This document shows positions 1 to 8,977 of a stretch of DNA of 64,000 bases, one piece after another; the stretch's first letter is position 1, and every line of letters begins with the position of its first letter. The translations under genes were made by a program, and so were the position numbers. The notes under the pieces were generated by a model. The model was given only the letters and a program-made list of their open reading frames with translations. It made no database searches and had not been told where the DNA came from. Where the stretch lies: the NCBI RefSeq assembly GCF_008923245.1, contig NZ_WBOS01000013.1, positions 56,502-120,501 of the forward strand. The letters run 5' to 3'. The DNA comes from Cytobacillus depressus (GTDB lineage Bacteria > Bacillota > Bacilli > Bacillales > Cytobacillaceae).

Positions 1-110
1 TGGACGGTTAGAAACGGACCGATTGCAGGAGAAGCAATTCGAATAAATAAAAATGACGCTCCCCATAAAGCAGCTAACCCAAACAATGCTGCTGTATCTT
101 TCGCTTTCAT
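1..110 (-). CDS. DMT/EamA-family permease, N-terminal fragment cut by window edge
   Basis: The minus strand opens with ATG at 110 and stays open to the window edge, giving 36 residues (MKAKDTAALFGLAALWGASF and onward). The hydrophobic first helix with a WGASFLFIR motif is typical of EamA/RhaT drug-metabolite transporters, inner-membrane exporters with ten helices. A good ribosome site (AAAGGAGAGAAG) lies 5 bases upstream. The rest of the gene is outside the window, so substrate and integrity cannot be judged. Confidence 0.7.
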   Translation of the reverse strand, partial: MKAKDTAALFGLAALWGASFLFIRIASPAIGPFLTV

Positions 111-159
111 CAATCTTCTCTCCTTTAAGAGTTCGTTTTGTCGAAACTCCCTAAAATCT

Positions 160-197
160 AAGGGTTACAAATTCGGTTGTTCCCGATTGTAACCCTT
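160..197. terminator. Inverted repeat, possible weak terminator
   Basis: Perfect 11-bp arms AAGGGTTACAA (160-170) and TTGTAACCCTT (187-197) enclose a 16-base loop. It lies between the end of the nitroreductase gene and the start of the DMT permease gene, both on the minus strand. The T-rich stretch after it on the minus strand is poor, so it could equally be a regulatory site for the permease. Confidence 0.4.
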
Positions 198-308
198 CTA
201 CTTTTGAAAAAATGTCTTAGAATGTCACAAGCTCTCGATGAGCTTTTTCCTGCAATATAAATGATTTTTCCAGAAATCTATTTTAGTGTTTTTGAAAATC
301 AAAAAACC

Positions 309-1088
309 TCAATCATTTTTCATAAAGTTCTGCTTCTCCAAGTAATTCAGCACTGTCTGTGAAAACTCGATGTGAGATTCTTGCGTATATTTGGCAATGG
401 TATAGACTTGAGCTAGATTCTTTAATCCCAATCGTTCTGTCATTTCCTTAAGCTTAGGAATGTCCATGTAGCGTTTCCATCCCTTTTCATTTCTTTCTTT
501 GTAGATTTCTAGAATTTCCTCATCTGAATAATCATGATACTGATCATAGTGAACAATTCCTTGCCTTGGCAATCGATCACGCGGGGCAGGGTTTTCAGCA
601 GGATATCCTAATGAATAACCCACAACTGGTACGACATTTGGTGGCAAGTTTAGCAGTTCACCAATTTGATCACAATTTGCAAGCGTTGAGCCCATATAAC
701 AAATGCCCAGCCCAGCATTCTCCGCTGCTAAAGCACAGTTCTGTGCTACCAAAGTAGCATCAATAGCCCCAATCATAAAGCTCATGAAATTATCAAAATG
801 TACAGGTGCATCATTGAGCGAAAGCCATTTTCTCATTCTATTAAAATCAGCACAAAAAGTTAATAGTATAGGTGCATCAACAACCATCGATTGTTCCATA
901 TGCGGGGTGTAAAGTTTTCGCTTAAGCTCTTTGTCTCTTGTGACGATAATCGAATAAGTTTGCATATTTCCACTTGAAGAGGCACGAATGCCTGCATCTA
1001 ATATTTGCTCTAGCAGTTCTTGACTTACTTCCCTATCTTCATATTCTCGTATGGATCTGTGCCCGAATATAACATCATTGAATTCCAA
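309..1088 (-). CDS. Nitroreductase-family flavoprotein (NfsA/FRP-like)
   Basis: A 259-residue FMN-dependent nitroreductase-fold oxidoreductase. The N-terminal HRSIREYEDREV and IRASSSGNMQTYS segments match the FMN/NADPH-binding start of the NfsA/Frp group, and AENAGLGICYMGS matches the later flavin-contacting segment. Such enzymes reduce nitroaromatics, quinones or flavins with NAD(P)H in the cytoplasm; the natural substrate is unknown. The start is taken as TTG at 1088, because the ribosome site AAGGAG (1097-1102) lies 8 bases before it; the GTG at 1097 overlaps that site and cannot be used efficiently. It stands alone, divergent from cotA. Confidence 0.85.
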   Translation of the reverse strand: MEFNDVIFGHRSIREYEDREVSQELLEQILDAGIRASSSGNMQTYSIIVTRDKELKRKLYTPHMEQSMVVDAPILLTFCADFNRMRKWLSLNDAPVHFDNFMSFMIGAIDATLVAQNCALAAENAGLGICYMGSTLANCDQIGELLNLPPNVVPVVGYSLGYPAENPAPRDRLPRQGIVHYDQYHDYSDEEILEIYKERNEKGWKRYMDIPKLKEMTERLGLKNLAQVYTIAKYTQESHIEFSQTVLNYLEKQNFMKND

Positions 1089-1332
1089 AGCAATCACTCC
1101 TTATCAATCGCATATGTAAGAGTTTGAACAATTTTTTGCATAAAAAAAGTTTAATCTATTCATTTGGTTAATACCTTATGATTGACGTCCTTTTTCCTAC
1201 TCTTGATATAGAGAAATGAATAGACTCTGACTGCTATTATAACATGAGTTCTAAATTGTCTGATAAATGTTAAATAAAGATGTTTACTTTATACACTTTT
1301 AAACAGTTCTTAACCTCTTTAACTCCGCCCTT

Positions 1333-1359
1333 ACTTTTAAAAAATAAATCCATATTATA
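1333..1359 (+). promoter_or_regulatory. Candidate sigma-K promoter for cotA
   Basis: AC at 1333-1334, a 16-base spacer and CATATTATA at 1351-1359 fit the sigma-K pattern AC-N16/17-CATANNNTA, 40 bases before the cotA start. B. subtilis cotA is a late mother-cell gene, which supports the reading. The rest of the 1089-1398 gap shows nothing recognisable. Confidence 0.5.
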
Positions 1360-1398
1360 AGCAAGAAACCTATATTCCCTTTTTTAAGGAGGCATATT

Positions 1399-3057
1399 AT
1401 GTTTTTAAAGAAATTTGTAGATCCTTTACCCATTCCTCCTGTCTTAAAGGCAAAAAGAAAGCGTCATGGGATCCCATACTATGAGGTAACGATGAAGCAA
1501 GTCAAGCAAAAATTACATCGGGATTTGCCACCGACTACTGTTTGGGGTTACAACGGTATGTATCCTGGCCCGACATTCGAAACACAGAGAAATCATCCTA
1601 TTGAAGTCAAGTGGAAAAATAAATTGCCTTTTGAACACCTGTTGCCTGTTGATCGAACCGTTCATGGTGCAGAACCAGATAAACCTTCTGTAAGGACAGT
1701 TGTCCATTTGCATGAAGGGCGGACTAATCCGGAAAGTGACGGATATCCAGACGCATGGTTTACACAGAATTTTGAAAATGTCGGACCAAAATTTGCACAT
1801 GAAGTCTACTCTTATCCAAATTGCCAACGGCCTGCAACACTGTGGTATCATGATCACGCCGTTGGGATCACTCGTTTGAATGTTTATGCAGGGCTGGCAG
1901 GGTTTTACCTCCTCAGAGACAAAGATGAGGAAGATTTGAACCTACCAAAGGGAAAATTTGAAATTCCGCTGGTCATCCAAGATCGTTCGTTTTATCCTAA
2001 TGGTGAACTCTTCTATCCAACCCAGCCAGGCCATGAGCCACCTCTAAAACTACAGTCCCCTCAACCATTAGATCCTAATTTACCAAACCCATCAGTTGTC
2101 CCGGAATTTTTCGGCAATACCATCTTAGTCAATGGAAAAGTGTGGCCCTATCTGGAGGTCGAACCACGAAAATATCGGTTCCGCATCCTTAATGGCTCCA
2201 ATTCTCGTTTTTACCGTATACGTCTAAGTTCCAGTTTAGACTTTGTCCAAATTGGAACAGATGGAGGACTTTTGGAAAAGCCGATTATAGTATCCCAAAT
2301 CATCCTTGCCCCGGCTGAACGTGTAGATGTCATTATCGATTTTTCTAACCATAAAGGTCAAAGTATCATCTTAACGAATGACGCAGAAACCCCATTTCCT
2401 AACGGCCAAAAGCCTTCCGTTGACCTCGGACAGATCATGCAATTCCGTGTCAAACAAAAACAATCTAAACATGACAAAAGTAAAGTTCCTACAAAACTAA
2501 GTTGTTTGGAAAAACTTGACCCGAAAGATGCTGTAATCGTACGAAAACACACCTTAGTTGAAGCCACCGATGGTTTTGGGCGCCAAAAACTATTATTAAA
2601 TAACATGATGTGGGACCAACCGCATCTTACAGAAACCCCATTAAATGGATCCATAGAGATTTGGGAGCTTTACAATACTACTCCAGACACACACCCTATT
2701 CACTTGCACCTTGTTAATTTTCAAATTTTGAATCGTGCGGCGTTTACTGGTAATCCAAATGGTCATAATCTTTCATTCGGTCCACCACAACCACCAGATT
2801 CAAGTGAAATGGGGTGGAAAGATACGGTTCGTGCCAATCCTGGGGAGGTTACCCGGATCATTGCGCGTTTTGGACCATTTACAGGTATTTACCCATGGCA
2901 CTGCCACATCCTAGAGCACGAAGATCATGAGATGATGAGAATGTATGAAGTTCTTGAAAATCAGAATTTTAACCCGTGTGAACCCTTTGCTGGTGAGTGT
3001 CATAATGATTCATTCTCTCAGTGTTTTAACTCGGGTAAACACTCCAAACATAAGTAG
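1399..3057 (+). CDS. cotA: Spore coat multicopper oxidase (CotA-type laccase)
   Basis: A 552-residue three-cupredoxin laccase that oxidises phenolic substrates with O2; in Bacillus the protein sits in the outer spore coat and makes pigment. All four copper-binding motifs are visible: HLHEGRTNPESDG (about 104), WYHDH (about 150), HPIHLH (about 435) and HCHILEHEDHEMM (501-513), giving the type 1 Cys502, His507 and Met512. Start ATG is preceded by AAGGAGG. CotA proteins are usually near 513 residues; this one carries about 35 extra C-terminal residues with Cys527, Cys534 and Cys542. No signal peptide. Likely sigma-K driven and ended by the hairpin at 3072. Confidence 0.93.
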   Translation: MFLKKFVDPLPIPPVLKAKRKRHGIPYYEVTMKQVKQKLHRDLPPTTVWGYNGMYPGPTFETQRNHPIEVKWKNKLPFEHLLPVDRTVHGAEPDKPSVRTVVHLHEGRTNPESDGYPDAWFTQNFENVGPKFAHEVYSYPNCQRPATLWYHDHAVGITRLNVYAGLAGFYLLRDKDEEDLNLPKGKFEIPLVIQDRSFYPNGELFYPTQPGHEPPLKLQSPQPLDPNLPNPSVVPEFFGNTILVNGKVWPYLEVEPRKYRFRILNGSNSRFYRIRLSSSLDFVQIGTDGGLLEKPIIVSQIILAPAERVDVIIDFSNHKGQSIILTNDAETPFPNGQKPSVDLGQIMQFRVKQKQSKHDKSKVPTKLSCLEKLDPKDAVIVRKHTLVEATDGFGRQKLLLNNMMWDQPHLTETPLNGSIEIWELYNTTPDTHPIHLHLVNFQILNRAAFTGNPNGHNLSFGPPQPPDSSEMGWKDTVRANPGEVTRIIARFGPFTGIYPWHCHILEHEDHEMMRMYEVLENQNFNPCEPFAGECHNDSFSQCFNSGKHSKHK

Positions 3058-3071
3058 TTAAATTCTAGAAC

Positions 3072-3112
3072 AAAAAGCTGACACCTTTATTTCCTTTAGG
3101 TGTCAGCTTTTT
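3072..3112 (+). terminator. Intrinsic terminator of cotA
   Basis: AAAAGCTGACACCT and its perfect complement flank an 11-base loop, followed by T5. The A-run on the left arm lets it act also for the convergent ytcD-like gene. Confidence 0.88.
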
Positions 3113-3160
3113 AATTTCATCATAGTTTACAGTCTAATTGCTGTTACATATCCCCCTCAT

Positions 3161-3535
3161 TCATTGTTTTAAATGTTCATTTAAAATACTTTCTTCCAAA
3201 ATGCCAGATGGATCGCCATATACTTTCGTAATATGCTTTTCTCCCCAAGTGCAAAGCGAATTTAAGATGCCTTCTAAACTCCTGCCATATTCACTAAGCT
3301 CATACTCTACTTTTGGAGGAACTTGATTATAAACAATTCGATTAATGACTCCATCTTCCTCTAATTCGCGTAATTGTTGGGTCAACATCTTCTGTGTAAT
3401 ATTTGGCATGAGACGCTTTAATTCACTTGTTCGTTTCTTCCCGCGTGTCAAATGACAGAGAATGACACATTTCCACTTTCCCCCTATCACTTCCAGCGTC
3501 GCTTCAACTGAAATATTGTATTTCTTATCCTTCAT
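3161..3535 (-). CDS. ytcD: HxlR-family transcriptional regulator, YtcD-like
   Basis: A 124-residue winged-helix regulator of the HxlR (DUF24) family. The core GGKWKCVILCHL, the recognition-helix region TQKMLTQQLRELEEDGV and the wing VPPKVEYELSEYG are clear. It is divergent from a DHA1 exporter and an aldo-keto reductase, exactly as ytcD is from ytbD-ytbE in B. subtilis. It probably represses that pair. Cys23 and Cys27 lie beside the core, whereas the redox-sensing members carry a Cys nearer the N-terminus, so the inducer may not be an electrophile. Ribosome site GAGGAGG is 8 bases before ATG. Confidence 0.88.
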   Translation of the reverse strand: MKDKKYNISVEATLEVIGGKWKCVILCHLTRGKKRTSELKRLMPNITQKMLTQQLRELEEDGVINRIVYNQVPPKVEYELSEYGRSLEGILNSLCTWGEKHITKVYGDPSGILEESILNEHLKQ

Positions 3536-3564
3536 CCTTTGTTCCTCCTCATCTATAGGAACCT

Positions 3565-3597
3565 AAAAGTATCTATAGTACTTTTAAGTACGTACTT
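3565..3597. promoter_or_regulatory. Nested palindromes, probable HxlR/YtcD operator
   Basis: Three perfect overlapping palindromes share TACT/AGTA half-sites: AAAAGTA-N7-TACTTTT (3565-3585), GTACTT-TT-AAGTAC (3578-3591) and AAGTACGTACTT (3586-3597). They sit 30 bases upstream of the regulator start in the divergent intergenic region. Known HxlR-family operators such as YodB's use TACT-N7-AGTA. Confidence 0.6.
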
Positions 3598-3656
3598 CTC
3601 CATTTATTTGATATGTATCATAATATCATCTATCGGTTGAGTTTGAATGTAATTAT

Positions 3657-3674
3657 TTTTTAGTTTACTAAAAA
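3657..3674. promoter_or_regulatory. 18-bp palindrome before ytbD
   Basis: TTTTTAGT-TT-ACTAAAAA is perfectly symmetric and ends 42 bases before the ytbD start. Half-site AGT/ACT resembles the operator candidate at 3565-3597, so it may be a second regulator site; it is too AT-rich for a terminator. Confidence 0.45.
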
Positions 3675-3716
3675 CAAGATCGATCATACATTTCCAAATG
3701 ATTAAGGAGGAGAAAA

Positions 3717-4928
3717 ATGTCTTTAGATAAAAAACAAAGTACATTCGCACTGCTAGCCCTCGCTATAAGTGCATTTGCCATAGGAACAACAGAATTTATC
3801 AGTGTAGGTCTATTACCATTAATAGCGAATGATTTACAAATACCTGTTACGGCAGCAGGCTTAACTGTTTCTTTATATGCCTTAGGAGTAACATTTGGGG
3901 CACCGATTCTAACGTCCATTACTTCTAATATGTCACGAAAATCATTACTACTTTGGATTATGGTTACTTTTATTATAGGCAATAGTATTGCTGCTAGTGC
4001 GACAAGCATTGGTGTGTTACTTGTTGCTCGTGTCATTTCTGCCTTTTCGCATGGAGTGTTTATGTCCATTGGCTCTACCATCGCTGCAGATTTAGTACCA
4101 GAAAATCGAAGAGCTAGTGCCATATCCATGATGTTTTCTGGACTGACGGTAGCCACTGTAACAGGTGTACCATTGGGAACATTTATTGGACAACAATTTG
4201 GTTGGAGAATGGCCTTTATCATTATTATCGGCGTCGGAGTGGTCGCCCTTATCGCGAATAGTATGCTTATTCCCGCTCATTTGCGCAAAGGTACTCGCAC
4301 AACAATTCGTGAACAGCTCCAATTAGTAACAAATGGTCGCTTATTACTATTATTCACCATAACGGCTTTTGGTTATGGAGGAACATTTGTGGTCTTTACT
4401 TATCTATCTCCCATCTTACAGGAAATAACGGGATATAAAGAAGGAGCAATTGCCATTATCCTTCTTCTCTATGGGATTGCCATCGCAATCGGCAACATCG
4501 CGGGCGGAAAGCTATCGAATCACAACCCGATTAAAGCCTTATTTTACATGCTTATTGCACAAGCAGTCATACTATTTATTCTCATGCTTACAGCACCTTT
4601 TAAAATAGCAGGCTTGATTACGATTTTCTTAATGGGGATTCTTGCTTTTATGAATGTACCGGGATTACAAGTGTATGTGGTCATGCTAGCAGAACGCTTT
4701 GTACCAACTGGAGTAGATGTGGCGTCGGCCATCAATATTGCTGCATTTAACGCTGGAATTGCAATTGGCTCCTACTTAGGCGGGATTATCACAGACTCTA
4801 TTGGACTGATTCACACCTCTTGGGTAGGAGCACTTATGGTACTAATAGCTGCCATCCTTACAGGTTGGAGTGCATCGCTTGAAAGAAAAGACCAAAAAGG
4901 GGATAAATTTAAGGAAGTAGTTTCCTAA
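3717..4928 (+). CDS. ytbD: MFS drug-type exporter, YtbD-like (DHA1 family)
   Basis: A 403-residue major-facilitator permease with twelve predicted hydrophobic segments. The first helix motif AIGTTEFISVGLLPLIANDL and the segment RVISAFSHGVFMSIGS are hallmarks of the AraJ/SotB/YdhP group of proton-driven exporters in the cytoplasmic membrane. AAGGAGG lies 6 bases before ATG. The gene is 32 bases upstream of ytbE and divergent from ytcD, so the three make one regulated module. Substrate unknown; in such modules it is usually a toxic small molecule. Confidence 0.88.
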   Translation: MSLDKKQSTFALLALAISAFAIGTTEFISVGLLPLIANDLQIPVTAAGLTVSLYALGVTFGAPILTSITSNMSRKSLLLWIMVTFIIGNSIAASATSIGVLLVARVISAFSHGVFMSIGSTIAADLVPENRRASAISMMFSGLTVATVTGVPLGTFIGQQFGWRMAFIIIIGVGVVALIANSMLIPAHLRKGTRTTIREQLQLVTNGRLLLLFTITAFGYGGTFVVFTYLSPILQEITGYKEGAIAIILLLYGIAIAIGNIAGGKLSNHNPIKALFYMLIAQAVILFILMLTAPFKIAGLITIFLMGILAFMNVPGLQVYVVMLAERFVPTGVDVASAINIAAFNAGIAIGSYLGGIITDSIGLIHTSWVGALMVLIAAILTGWSASLERKDQKGDKFKEVVS

Positions 4929-4960
4929 GTAATAAATAAAAAATTGGAGGTTTATTTATA

Positions 4961-5803
4961 ATGATTAAAAACTTACAAGATACAACTACTTTGCATAATG
5001 GTGTAAAAATGCCTTGGTTTGGAATTGGAGTGTTTAAAGTAGAGGAAGGGCCTGAACTGGTTAATGCCGTTAAATTTGCAATTAAACATGGGTACCGTAG
5101 TATTGATACAGCAGCCATTTATGAGAATGAAGAAGGCGTTTGTCAAGCTATCCAGGAAGGGATAAAAGAAGCAGGAATCTTTAGAGAAGAACTATTTATC
5201 ACATCGAAAGTTTGGAATTCTGACTTAGGTTACGAATCAACTATAGCAGCTTATGAAACAAGTCTAAAGAAACTTGATCTTGAGTATTTAGATCTCTATC
5301 TTATTCACTGGCCTGTAGAAGGTAAATATAAGGAAGCTTGGCGTGCATTAGAGACTCTTTATAAAGAAGGAAGAGTAAAGGCTATTGGAGTAAGCAACTT
5401 CCAAGTTCACCATCTTGAAGACTTAATGAAAGATGCCGAAATTAAACCGATGATCAATCAAGTAGAATACCACCCACGTTTAACTCAGGAAGAAATTCAA
5501 GCCTTTTGTCAACAACAAGGGATTCAGTTAGAAGCCTGGTCCCCTTTAATGCAAGGCCAACTATTAGATAATCTAGTCTTACAAGAAATTGCAAATAAGT
5601 ATAACAAGACTATTGCCCAAGTTATTTTACGATGGGATTTACAAAATGGCGTTGTAACCATTCCAAAATCCACGAAGGAACATCGAATTATTGAGAACTC
5701 AACTGTATTCGACTTCGAACTAACGAAAGAAGAGATGCAGCGAATTAACGAGCTAAATCAAAATCATCGAGTCGGACCAGATCCTGACAACTTTGATTTT
5801 TAA
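4961..5803 (+). CDS. ytbE: Aldo-keto reductase YtbE
   Basis: A 280-residue NADPH-dependent aldo-keto reductase, the same length as B. subtilis YtbE (AKR5G group). The catalytic tetrad is complete: Asp49 and Tyr54 in SIDTAAIYENEEGV, Lys83 in TSKVWNSD and His116 in LYLIHWP. The NADPH-binding IPKSTKEHRI is near residue 227. It reduces reactive aldehydes and ketones in the cytoplasm and probably acts with the upstream exporter in detoxification. Ribosome site TTGGAGG is 10 bases before ATG. Confidence 0.92.
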   Translation: MIKNLQDTTTLHNGVKMPWFGIGVFKVEEGPELVNAVKFAIKHGYRSIDTAAIYENEEGVCQAIQEGIKEAGIFREELFITSKVWNSDLGYESTIAAYETSLKKLDLEYLDLYLIHWPVEGKYKEAWRALETLYKEGRVKAIGVSNFQVHHLEDLMKDAEIKPMINQVEYHPRLTQEEIQAFCQQQGIQLEAWSPLMQGQLLDNLVLQEIANKYNKTIAQVILRWDLQNGVVTIPKSTKEHRIIENSTVFDFELTKEEMQRINELNQNHRVGPDPDNFDF

Positions 5804-5817
5804 ATTAATTCTTTAGT

Positions 5818-5855
5818 GTCAAAGTGAACGTCTAATGCACTCCGTTCACTTTGAC
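5818..5855. terminator. Hairpin after ytbE
   Basis: Perfect 13-bp arms GTCAAAGTGAACG (5818-5830) and CGTTCACTTTGAC (5843-5855). No good T-run follows, but the position immediately after ytbE makes a terminator or mRNA-end stabiliser likely. Confidence 0.5.
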
Positions 5856-5858
5856 TTA

Positions 5859-5915
5859 AAAAACCTCATTTAGTTATGGTACGGTTTCCCCGTATTGTAA
5901 CTAAATGAGGTTTTC
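5859..5915 (-). repeat. att-like repeat A (rlmH 3'-end-derived)
   Basis: On the minus strand the core AACCGTACCATAA then TAAATGAGGTTTT matches the end of rlmH with one substitution. A 17-bp perfect outer stem (5860-5876 with 5898-5914) and an inner stem TACGG/CCGTA (5880-5884, 5890-5894) give a double hairpin. Same orientation as the other copies. Read as an SCC-type attachment-site copy; it may also serve as a terminator between ytbE and dbpA. Confidence 0.7.
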
Positions 5916-5995
5916 AGTTTGATATCTACTAATGTGACTAACATAAAAAGTCCAGTTATGTCTTATTACCCCTAGTTGCTGCCAACACTAACTTT

Positions 5996-7444
5996 TCACT
6001 TCTGTTTAGCTTCATGTACTTTCAGTAGCTTACCTTTTATTGTTGTGTTCTTCATCCTTTTCAACACAATCGGACCTTTATCATTTAATATTTCAACATA
6101 AGAAACAGTATCTAATATTGTAATGATACCAATATCCTCCACTGATACTCCGTCAATTTTTGCAATCGTTCCAACAAAATCTACTGCTCTAAGCTTCTTT
6201 TTCTTACCACCATTAAAGTACAACTTCATGATTTTCTTGTTTAATTTTTCACTTTTTGCTTGTTTAATCGTTGGCTCAACATTCATTTTTGCTTCAAAGA
6301 CAGGTTTCTTATCTGAAACTTCTTCTTTTGAAGGAGCGGCCATTTTCGGAATCTCAAAACCAATGTATTCTTCAATTTCACTTAAAAACCGATCTTCAAA
6401 TGGTGTAACAAAAGTGATGGCTTTCCCCTTTTGACCCGCCCGTCCTGTTCTTCCCGTACGATGGACATAGCTTTCTTTCTCTAATGGAAGATCATAGTTG
6501 ATGACATGTGTAATATTATCAATATCAATCCCTCTAGCGGCTACATCCGTAGCAATCAAATAGCGAAATTCTCCTCTTCTAAAGTCATTCATCACGTCAA
6601 GCCGATCCTCTTGTATCATACCGCCGTGGATTTTATCACAGCTATAACCTAAATCCACTAACTGATCACACACAGTATCTACTCGATCTTTTGTTCGACA
6701 GAAGATTATGCAACTATCTGGATTTTCAACAATCGTTACATCTTTAAGCATAGAAAATTTGTCGTCTTCTGCTACTTCAAAAAGAGAATGATCAATTTTA
6801 TCAGTCGTGAGTCCAGTCGCCTTAATTTCAATATCGATAGGTGTTTTCATATAGTTAAGTGATAGGCTTTTAACAGCTTCTGGTAAAGTAGCTGAAAATA
6901 ACATTGTCACTCGTTTTCGAGGTAACTTCTTGATGATGGCTTCTACTTGTTCAATAAACCCCATGTTTAACATCTCGTCAGCTTCATCAATAACAAGATA
7001 GTGAATCTGTTCTAAGGCCAGAGTCCCTCTTTCAATATGGTCTAACACACGGCCCGGAGTACCGACTACTACATGTGTTTTTTGCTTTAATTCTGTTTTT
7101 TGGATGGCAAAAGGTTGTTTTCCAAAAATAGCTGTTGCTTTTATCCGTTTAAATCTGCCTATGTTTATGAAATCCTCTTTCACTTGCACAGCAAGTTCTC
7201 TCGTTGGTGTCAAAATTAACGCTTGAGGTTTATTTTCCTTCCAATCAATTAATTCACAAATTGGAATCCCGTATGAAGCAGTCTTCCCACTTCCTGTTTG
7301 TGATTTCACGACAAGATCCATTTTCTCTAACACAAGAGGAATAACCTTACTTTGAACAGCTGTTGGATTTACATATTCTAAACTATCCAACGCGTTTACT
7401 ATTTCATTACTTAATTTATAATCTTTAAAACTTTCTTTGCACAT
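5996..7444 (-). CDS. dbpA: DEAD-box RNA helicase DbpA/YxiN
   Basis: A 482-residue ATP-dependent RNA helicase that acts in large ribosomal subunit assembly. Motifs in order: Q-motif region near 25-31, Walker A SQTGSGKT (49-56), PTRELA (80-85), GTPGR, DEAD (153-156), SAT, HGGM and [10 protein letters not shown]. The C-terminal part after residue 400 has the DbpA RNA-binding domain ([19 protein letters not shown]), which in B. subtilis YxiN binds hairpin 92 of 23S rRNA. Length matches YxiN (479). AAAGAGG is 7 bases before ATG. It sits between att-like repeats A and B, an unusual place for a housekeeping-like helicase. Confidence 0.92.
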   Translation of the reverse strand: MCKESFKDYKLSNEIVNALDSLEYVNPTAVQSKVIPLVLEKMDLVVKSQTGSGKTASYGIPICELIDWKENKPQALILTPTRELAVQVKEDFINIGRFKRIKATAIFGKQPFAIQKTELKQKTHVVVGTPGRVLDHIERGTLALEQIHYLVIDEADEMLNMGFIEQVEAIIKKLPRKRVTMLFSATLPEAVKSLSLNYMKTPIDIEIKATGLTTDKIDHSLFEVAEDDKFSMLKDVTIVENPDSCIIFCRTKDRVDTVCDQLVDLGYSCDKIHGGMIQEDRLDVMNDFRRGEFRYLIATDVAARGIDIDNITHVINYDLPLEKESYVHRTGRTGRAGQKGKAITFVTPFEDRFLSEIEEYIGFEIPKMAAPSKEEVSDKKPVFEAKMNVEPTIKQAKSEKLNKKIMKLYFNGGKKKKLRAVDFVGTIAKIDGVSVEDIGIITILDTVSYVEILNDKGPIVLKRMKNTTIKGKLLKVHEAKQK

Positions 7445-7560
7445 AACTAAGCCTCTTTTATTTTGAATTATTTATCTTATTATTACCGTAAAAATCATTA
7501 CCTTATACAAACTACCATTATACGCGAACTTCGCCTTGCAGATGAATTAGTGTGTGAAAT

Positions 7561-7593
7561 AATAAAAAAATGACCTGCCTTTTGGGCAAGTCA
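7561..7593 (-). terminator. Intrinsic terminator of the sensor kinase gene
   Basis: On the minus strand TGACTTGCCC-AAAA-GGCAGGTCA forms a stem followed by TTTTTTTATT (7563-7570 on the plus strand read as A7). Confidence 0.8.
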
Positions 7594-7723
7594 AGTGCTT
7601 GGTATTCCAGCTGATGCTTTCAGCTTTAAGTGTGGTAAATTGCGCCATTTGAAATATGATTTTATCAGAGCTAAATTGTATTACTTTCAAATTAATAGGA
7701 TTTGTTTTCCGATGTTCGTTCAT

Positions 7724-8977
7724 TTAAATCCCTTCTTTATATATTCCGCCTTTAGGCCCTATTGTATTATTCTTTGATGGAAAGCGAATAGTAACCGTAG
7801 TACCTTCACCTTTCGAACTTTGGATATCTATTGTTCCTTTATATTTTGCTGCAATATTGTAGCAAATCATCATACCTAATCCCGTCCCTTTACTTTTTAA
7901 AGAGTAAAAAGGAGTACCTAAAGACCCTACTTCTGCTTCTGACATTCCTTGTCCATAATCGATTACTTTAATCTCAACAAAATCATTCTTCATATTAGCC
8001 GTTATCTCAACCGAATCACCTATTTCGGAGGCCTCAATTGCGTTTTTAATTATATTTATTAATAATTGTTTAAATTCTATGGGATTTGCGACGATAATAC
8101 AATCTTCTATTACATTTAATTCAATATTATTCTCATGTAAAAGTCCATATGAATGAAGTAAATCTGTTACAGTCTGAAGAACATTCTTTACATTCACTGA
8201 TTCCGTTTCTTGATCATTATTTGGCTTTGCAACAGATAATAATTGAGAAATCACGTGCTCAGCAGCATTCAATTCACCAATCATCAAAGTATAGTGTCTC
8301 TTTATATCATCACTAACTGAAGGATCATTTTCGTTTAGCTGCAAAAATCCTTTAACAACTGTCAAAGGATTTCTGATTTCATGAGCAACAGCGGCTGCTA
8401 GTTGGCCAGATATCTTCAAACGCTCTGTCTGTTTTATTTGTTCATAATATAATTGCTGTTTTTTAACTCGTCCATACGATAAATAAAATACACAATAGAT
8501 AATCACTTGACTACCTATAAAGTTTATAACATTTCCTGTTAAATCTTGTTTTATAAAGTAGAATTGATTGCCTTGATCAATTAATATAATATAACTAAAA
8601 GTAAACATTATTGAAATACTGTTTAATAGTAAAGAAAAGTAAAAGAGCTTTGCATCAAAAAACACGATAGAGATTATTGGAATCAAACATAGAAAGATAA
8701 AGTCGGACCCAGTCTCTGGATACAAAAAGAAAAGCGTATAAAAGTAAACGGACGCTACTATTATGATTATTATTCTAAAAACATGGGTTACATATCTAGG
8801 ATAAAGTAATAAACAGACAGATAGAATAACCACAAGTGTAACATGTAAGATAAAGCCGCCCCCATGCTCACCCATACGTGGATTACCAATAATTAACCCC
8901 ATTATCATAATGGTTATTAAGATTAACATTGTAATATAGTATACTTTTTTATTTATTTGAGTAAAAAAGTCCTTCAT
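7724..8977 (-). CDS. Orphan membrane sensor histidine kinase (sporulation-kinase-like)
   Basis: A 417-residue sensor kinase. Six hydrophobic segments fill residues 12-170 with almost no extracellular domain. The HisKA box AAVAHEIRNPLTVVKGF places the phospho-accepting His at 199; the ATPase domain shows NIIKNAIEAS, DYGQGMSEAEV and GTGLGMMICYNIA. This layout and box resemble KinB-type kinases that feed the sporulation phosphorelay. No response regulator gene is adjacent, so the partner is unknown; feeding Spo0F is an inference. It lies within the repeat-bounded accessory region. Confidence 0.82.
   Translation of the reverse strand: MKDFFTQINKKVYYITMLILITIMIMGLIIGNPRMGEHGGGFILHVTLVVILSVCLLLYPRYVTHVFRIIIIIVASVYFYTLFFLYPETGSDFIFLCLIPIISIVFFDAKLFYFSLLLNSISIMFTFSYIILIDQGNQFYFIKQDLTGNVINFIGSQVIIYCVFYLSYGRVKKQQLYYEQIKQTERLKISGQLAAAVAHEIRNPLTVVKGFLQLNENDPSVSDDIKRHYTLMIGELNAAEHVISQLLSVAKPNNDQETESVNVKNVLQTVTDLLHSYGLLHENNIELNVIEDCIIVANPIEFKQLLINIIKNAIEASEIGDSVEITANMKNDFVEIKVIDYGQGMSEAEVGSLGTPFYSLKSKGTGLGMMICYNIAAKYKGTIDIQSSKGEGTTVTIRFPSKNNTIGPKGGIYKEGI

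Noticed and set aside
5859..5915. Reading the repeat copies only as ordinary terminators
   Set aside because: They can fold, but identity with the coding end of rlmH, fixed orientation and asymmetry of the rlmH copy are not explained by termination.
7595..7777. 60-codon plus-strand frame at the kinase 3' end
   Set aside because: It begins inside the kinase terminator and overlaps the kinase gene; no coding features.
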